Below, one piece after another: positions 12,150 through 12,172 of a DNA stretch of 12,172 nt. A program made the translations under genes and the position numbers. Positions within the stretch are counted from its first letter, which is position 1; every line of letters begins with the position of its first letter. Origin of the DNA: CAMLQK01 sp964654135 (GTDB taxonomy: Bacteria; Patescibacteriota; Saccharimonadia; Saccharimonadales; UBA4665); assembly GCA_964654135.1 (NCBI GenBank), contig CAZZHV010000034.1:1-12172 (forward strand), read 5' to 3'. Under the pieces are notes generated by a model. It was not told where the DNA came from. It was given only the letters and a program-made list of their open reading frames with translations, and did no database searches.

Positions 12150-12155
12150 TAAGCT

Positions 12156-12172
12156 ATGAAGCTTGTGGTTAT
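12156..12172 (+). CDS. 5' end of an unidentified gene
   Basis: ATG followed by four complete codons (MKLVV) to the window edge, divergent from secE. Nothing identifies the product. It is included because of the TATAGT box before it and because the secE promoter points the other way. Confidence 0.3.

Overview
The window looks like a chromosomal scaffold from a Candidate Phyla Radiation bacterium. Candidatus Saccharibacteria (TM7) is the best guess. The reasons are family-level: compact genes, N-terminally extended SecE and L1, a short MprF-type protein, and a folate/dUTP gene pair. This is inference, not a database match. Bulk composition is moderate in GC, and TGA is used as an ordinary stop (at 8116-8118), which argues against the recoded CPR lineages.

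Layout. (1) 1-1255, + strand: the tail of an unknown gene (possibly thymidylate synthase), dihydrofolate reductase, and a dCTP deaminase/dUTPase-superfamily enzyme, joined by one-base stop/start overlaps. Together they suggest a dTMP-supply operon. (2) 1304-2992, +: a short MprF-like aminoacyl-phosphatidylglycerol synthase. (3) 2967-4669, -: two poorly characterised genes, one HAD-like. A 100-N scaffold gap lies between them and is flanked by an exact 55-base duplication, so the gap is almost certainly an assembly artefact. (4) 4725-6905, -: rplA and rplK, each with its own promoter and terminator, separated by two small acidic ORFs. (5) 6921-9400, +: three genes that are visibly richer in G and C than their surroundings. 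The second and third encode a small membrane protein and a secreted SH3-like protein; the first is unknown. Each has its own promoter and a GTG start, and each is followed by structured RNA. The first gene is followed by a complete type III hammerhead ribozyme (7551-7599). A degenerate relative of its core sits in a hairpin after the second gene (8230-8277). (6) 9407-11002: three unknown genes, two of them membrane-anchored. (7) 11006-12106, -: nusG and secE, with a terminator-like hairpin in the secE leader, and then the first codons of a divergent + strand gene at 12156.

The secE-nusG-rplK-rplA order, normally contiguous in bacteria, is kept in orientation but interrupted by about 4.2 kb of mostly + strand accessory genes. 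The most notable content is the hammerhead-bearing three-gene module inside that interruption. The sequence suggests that the ribozyme, with the hairpin 13 bases upstream of its cleavage site, forms the 3' end of the first gene's mRNA. No integrase, transposase, tRNA or CRISPR array was seen.
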